Origin: Isoetes taiwanensis
Lineage: Eukaryota; Streptophyta; Lycopodiopsida; Isoetales; Isoetaceae
DNA: 64,000 nt
Direction: 5' to 3'
Assembly: GCA_021234155.1 (NCBI GenBank)
Contig: JAJEKV010000023.1
Span: 3,586,801-3,650,800 of the forward strand
Shown here: positions 61,303 to 64,000 of the stretch, piece by piece
How the letters are laid out: each line of letters begins with the position of its first letter
Numbering within the stretch: position 1 is the first letter of the stretch
Position numbers and translations under genes: made by a program
The notes under the pieces: generated by a model
What the model was told of the DNA's origin: nothing
Databases searched by the model: none
The model's input: the letters and a program-made list of their open reading frames with translations, nothing else

Positions 61303-63549
61303 ATGAGTGATGCAATGACTAAGATTTTGATTCAATCTGCTGACAATTGTTTTATTTCTCATCGCCAGCGGAAGGGCTTACCTTGCAATGCATGGTTTGA
61401 TGTGGAGTGCAAGCAGCAAAGGTTAAAATTTAAGGCAACACAAGGGATGAATAAAGTGCATGAAAGAAGAGCATACATTAGGATGCTCAAAAGCAAGAAG
61501 CGGGCATACCTGCACAATAAAAACAAGAAAATGGTGGAAGAGTTCTGGAAGAGACTTAAACCTACGCAATATAGGGCTAATGGGATGCATGTTGATGCTC
61601 TGGTAGCACATGTGCAGAAGTTATACAATGTGCTTGGGGCTGAGGGTAAGATGGTAGAAGATGCAGACACAGATGTGCACAATTTTACTATCGATGATAT
61701 ACAAGACGGACTTAAGAGGCTTGCTAATGGCAAAGCCGTAGATGCTTGTGGTCTTATGGCCAAAATGCTTAAATGGGCTGGAGAAGAAGTTGCAAATAAA
61801 TTGGTGGATATGTTTAATATGGCAGTGAGAGATGGGTTTCTCGCATCTTGGCACCTGAATAGGGTTGTACCATTGCATAAATCAGGTGATGAGGCTGATC
61901 CGGAAAATTATCGTACCATCATGGTTAATAGTCTTTATGCAAAATTGTTTGCCTCCATACTCGAGCGCAAAATAAGCACTTGGACAGAAGATTATAAGGT
62001 CAGAGCAGTAGGGCAGGCGGGTTTTAGACCCAAGAGGTCCACCACTGATCATTTGGTTACCCTTCGTGCTATGATGGATTCGGTTATTGGTAAAAAGAAA
62101 CCCATGTATGCTACGTTTGTAGACTTCATCAAAGCCTTTGACATGGTGGATAGGCGAAATATGTGGCGCAGGATGATGGATTTGAACATCCCAACAAAGC
62201 TTAGGCATGATGTAAGTGTACTTTATAAGAAAGTACTTGTGCAATTATCATTTCCCTTTTTAAGATTATGTGATGAGGTGGTAGAAAGCAATATGGGAGT
62301 GAAACAGGGGTGCTCTCTGTCACCTCCCTTATTTGGCCTATTTATAGACCAGCTCGAAGGATGGATACGAGCACACGGAGGGGATGGTACACCTTTGAAT
62401 GGGTATGTTCTTATGCTTTTATTATATGTTGATGATGTTGTGCTGCTTTCTCGAAGCATACAGGGGATGCAAAAACATCTGGATGTGCTTGCACAGTTTT
62501 GTGATACTATGGATATGCAGGTGAATCTGGATAAGACCAAGGATGTGATTTTTGGTGCGAATAAGACAGATCATGTTCATTTCTATTATATGGATAAGCA
62601 AGTAGAGATTATGGAGAATTATAACTATTTAGGCTTGAATGTAGATGAGAGTCCTAATTGGAATCAAGCTGTTGAACATAGCGTGAATGCTGGCCTAAAG
62701 GCATTATATGCTATGCGGAGAAAGTGCATAAGTGCTGATATCTGGAATTTTGAAATGAAGTGCATGCTTTACAAAGTGCTTGTGCAAACTATGGTGCTCT
62801 ATGGATGTGAAGTCTGGGGGCCTGGACTTGCTAATGACATGATGCTAGTAGAGTGCGGGATGATGTCACTTGAAGCTGAAGCTCTCTGCAGACTGTTACG
62901 CTATGTGTGCAAGGTCTTGTATGATATGCCAATCAATAGTTTGCCCAGACTCGCTCTAGAAGAAACCAGGAATACGGGATGGTATGCAAATGTTAATAGG
63001 TGGCTTGTAAAATGAGGGATGAACATTGAGGAATTAGAGATGCACAAAAAGGATATTGATGTTTGGGTTAAGACGAGTTTTCTAAAAAAATCATGGAACT
63101 TGTCGGCCGTAAAGAAAGAGTATTATAAGGCTCATCTGAATCCCTCTTTTCAAGAAGCACAATATCTCAGGGAACCCATATCAGTGAAACACATGCAAGC
63201 AATTGCTAGAATCCGGTTAAGTTCACACCGACTTGGTATAGAGGTTGGGAGATGGGCAGACATTGCACGTGATTTTAGGTGGTGTAAAATATGTGATGCA
63301 GGGGTGGTGGAGGATGAGGCTCATGTTTTTCTCTTCTGTGATGCCTATTCTGATATAAGAGCAAGGTATGGAATTGGTGCTGCCTCACTTAGTGATTTTT
63401 TTCAGTATCCAGGTTCATGTATTGGAGGGTGTATTGTTGAGATTCTCAAACATAGAGAGGAACGGTTGAAACAGCAAAATGTGGAGGAGATAGATGTAGA
63501 GGAGCCCAGTGTGTTATTTTCAGAGGATGCATTGGATGATTTATTATGA
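61303..63549 (+). pseudogene. LINE K, reverse transcriptase and C-terminal domain (best copy)
   Basis: A long open frame, 61303-63015, contains the connector (NAWFDVECKQQRLKF), VQKLYNVLGAEG, RVVPLHKSGDEADPENYRTI, AVGQAGFRPKRSTTDHL, ATFVDFIKAFDMVDRRN, GVKQGCSLSPPLFGLFID, and an intact YVDD box at 62425-62436. NLDKTK, LYGCEVWGPGL and LVECGMMSLE come next. Relative to LINE I and J, roughly 27 residues are missing after GPGLAND. The frame ends at TGA 63013-63015 where relatives have TGG. It continues in frame from 63019 to 63549 with CKICDAGVVEDEAHVFLFC. A single nonsense change and one in-frame deletion are thus the main defects. Confidence 0.93.
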
Positions 63550-63569
63550 CTTTGATTGTACTATGTAAA

Positions 63570-63634
63570 CGTCTCATAGGCCAGGCGGTCTCGAAGACGT
63601 AATAATAAATTTCATTTCATTTCTCTCTCTCTCT
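63570..63634 (+). repeat. LINE K 3' terminus with (TTTCA)n and CT tail
   Basis: The outer stem is CGTCT (63570-63574) with AGACG (63595-63599). The inner stem is AGGCC (63578-63582) with GGTCT (63587-63591), including one G-U pair. The tail is TAATAATAAATTTCATTTCATTTC, then about six CT units, and LINE L follows. Confidence 0.8.
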
Positions 63635-64000
63635 TGCAGGATATGTAATATCACTGCTCCTCTATGCGGATGATATAGTGCTGTTGTCTAGAAGTTGCAA
63701 AGGCATGCAAAGACATCTAAGGGTCCTTGAGGCTTTCTGTGCTACCATGGGCATGCAAGTGAATTTGAACAAAACCAAGATAATGATCTTTGGCACTACA
63801 GTAGATGATGGCTATGCATTCAATACTTACGGAGGACATCCGGTGGAGATTGTGAAAGAATATAAATACCTTGGATTGATAGTGGATAAAAGTTACAGGT
63901 GGAATAGAACAGTGGACCAAAGGGTGAATGGGGGGATTAAAGCCCTCTTTGCTATGCAAAGAAGGTGTGCAAAGGGTGAGATCTATAGATTCAGCCTAAA
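63635..64000 (+). pseudogene. LINE L, 5'-truncated copy running off the window
   Basis: It begins directly after the CT tail of LINE K with GGATATGTAATATC and reads LLYADDIVLLSRSCKGMQRHL, an intact YADD, then GMQVNLNKTKIMIFG and YKYLGLIVDKSYRWN. It is almost the same sequence as LINE J from 58424, with scattered substitutions and a short insertion near 63821. Open to the window edge. Confidence 0.9.

Overview
This is nuclear DNA of a land plant. The evidence is split genes with GT-AG introns, two plastid-targeted proteins of plant type, an AP2/ERF repressor with a C-terminal EAR motif, fragments of a PPR gene, and abundant plant-style transposons. The LINE and Harbinger content would fit a fern or another large-genome, non-flowering vascular plant, but I cannot fix the species from sequence alone.

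Only three host genes look real: an intronless group VIII ERF repressor (26675-27391, minus); a ten-exon RlmN-like radical-SAM rRNA methyltransferase (35012-37366, minus); and a four-exon plastid TPR protein (37689-39980, plus). The last two are divergently transcribed, with 322 bp between start codons. The RlmN-like gene keeps all catalytic residues and splice sites but carries two one-base homopolymer frameshifts.

Layout. 1-23.3 kb: LINE A, PIF/Harbinger element H1, a CT tract, a LINE (BC) that seems to be split by about 7.6 kb of other DNA, Harbinger H2, a (CT)n(GA)n palindrome and an inverted Harbinger remnant H3. The 7.6 kb insert holds a decayed DDE-like gene (6892-9120) whose motifs match a protein family I know mainly from animals. 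23.3-35 kb: ERF gene, S repeats, tandem repeats with primer-binding-site-like sequence, and anonymous DNA. 35-40 kb: the two plastid genes. 40-55.4 kb: minus-strand LINE remnants, a foldback element, repeat families R, S and T, and PPR debris. 55.4-64 kb: five LINE copies on the plus strand, arranged head to tail and mostly joined through CT tracts, with a SINE-like unit and a 540-bp TA-flanked inverted-repeat element inside them.

The most distinctive system is the LINE family. Seven copies end in the same two-tier RNA stem-loop, kept by compensatory changes, followed by short-repeat tails (TTCAC, TTCAT, TATTC, ATTC or CT) instead of poly(A). New copies repeatedly begin at the CT tract or tail of an older copy, and Harbinger elements sit in the same CT tracts. 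I infer that the CT-rich tail works as a landing pad for further insertions. None of the LINE or Harbinger copies looks autonomous as written.
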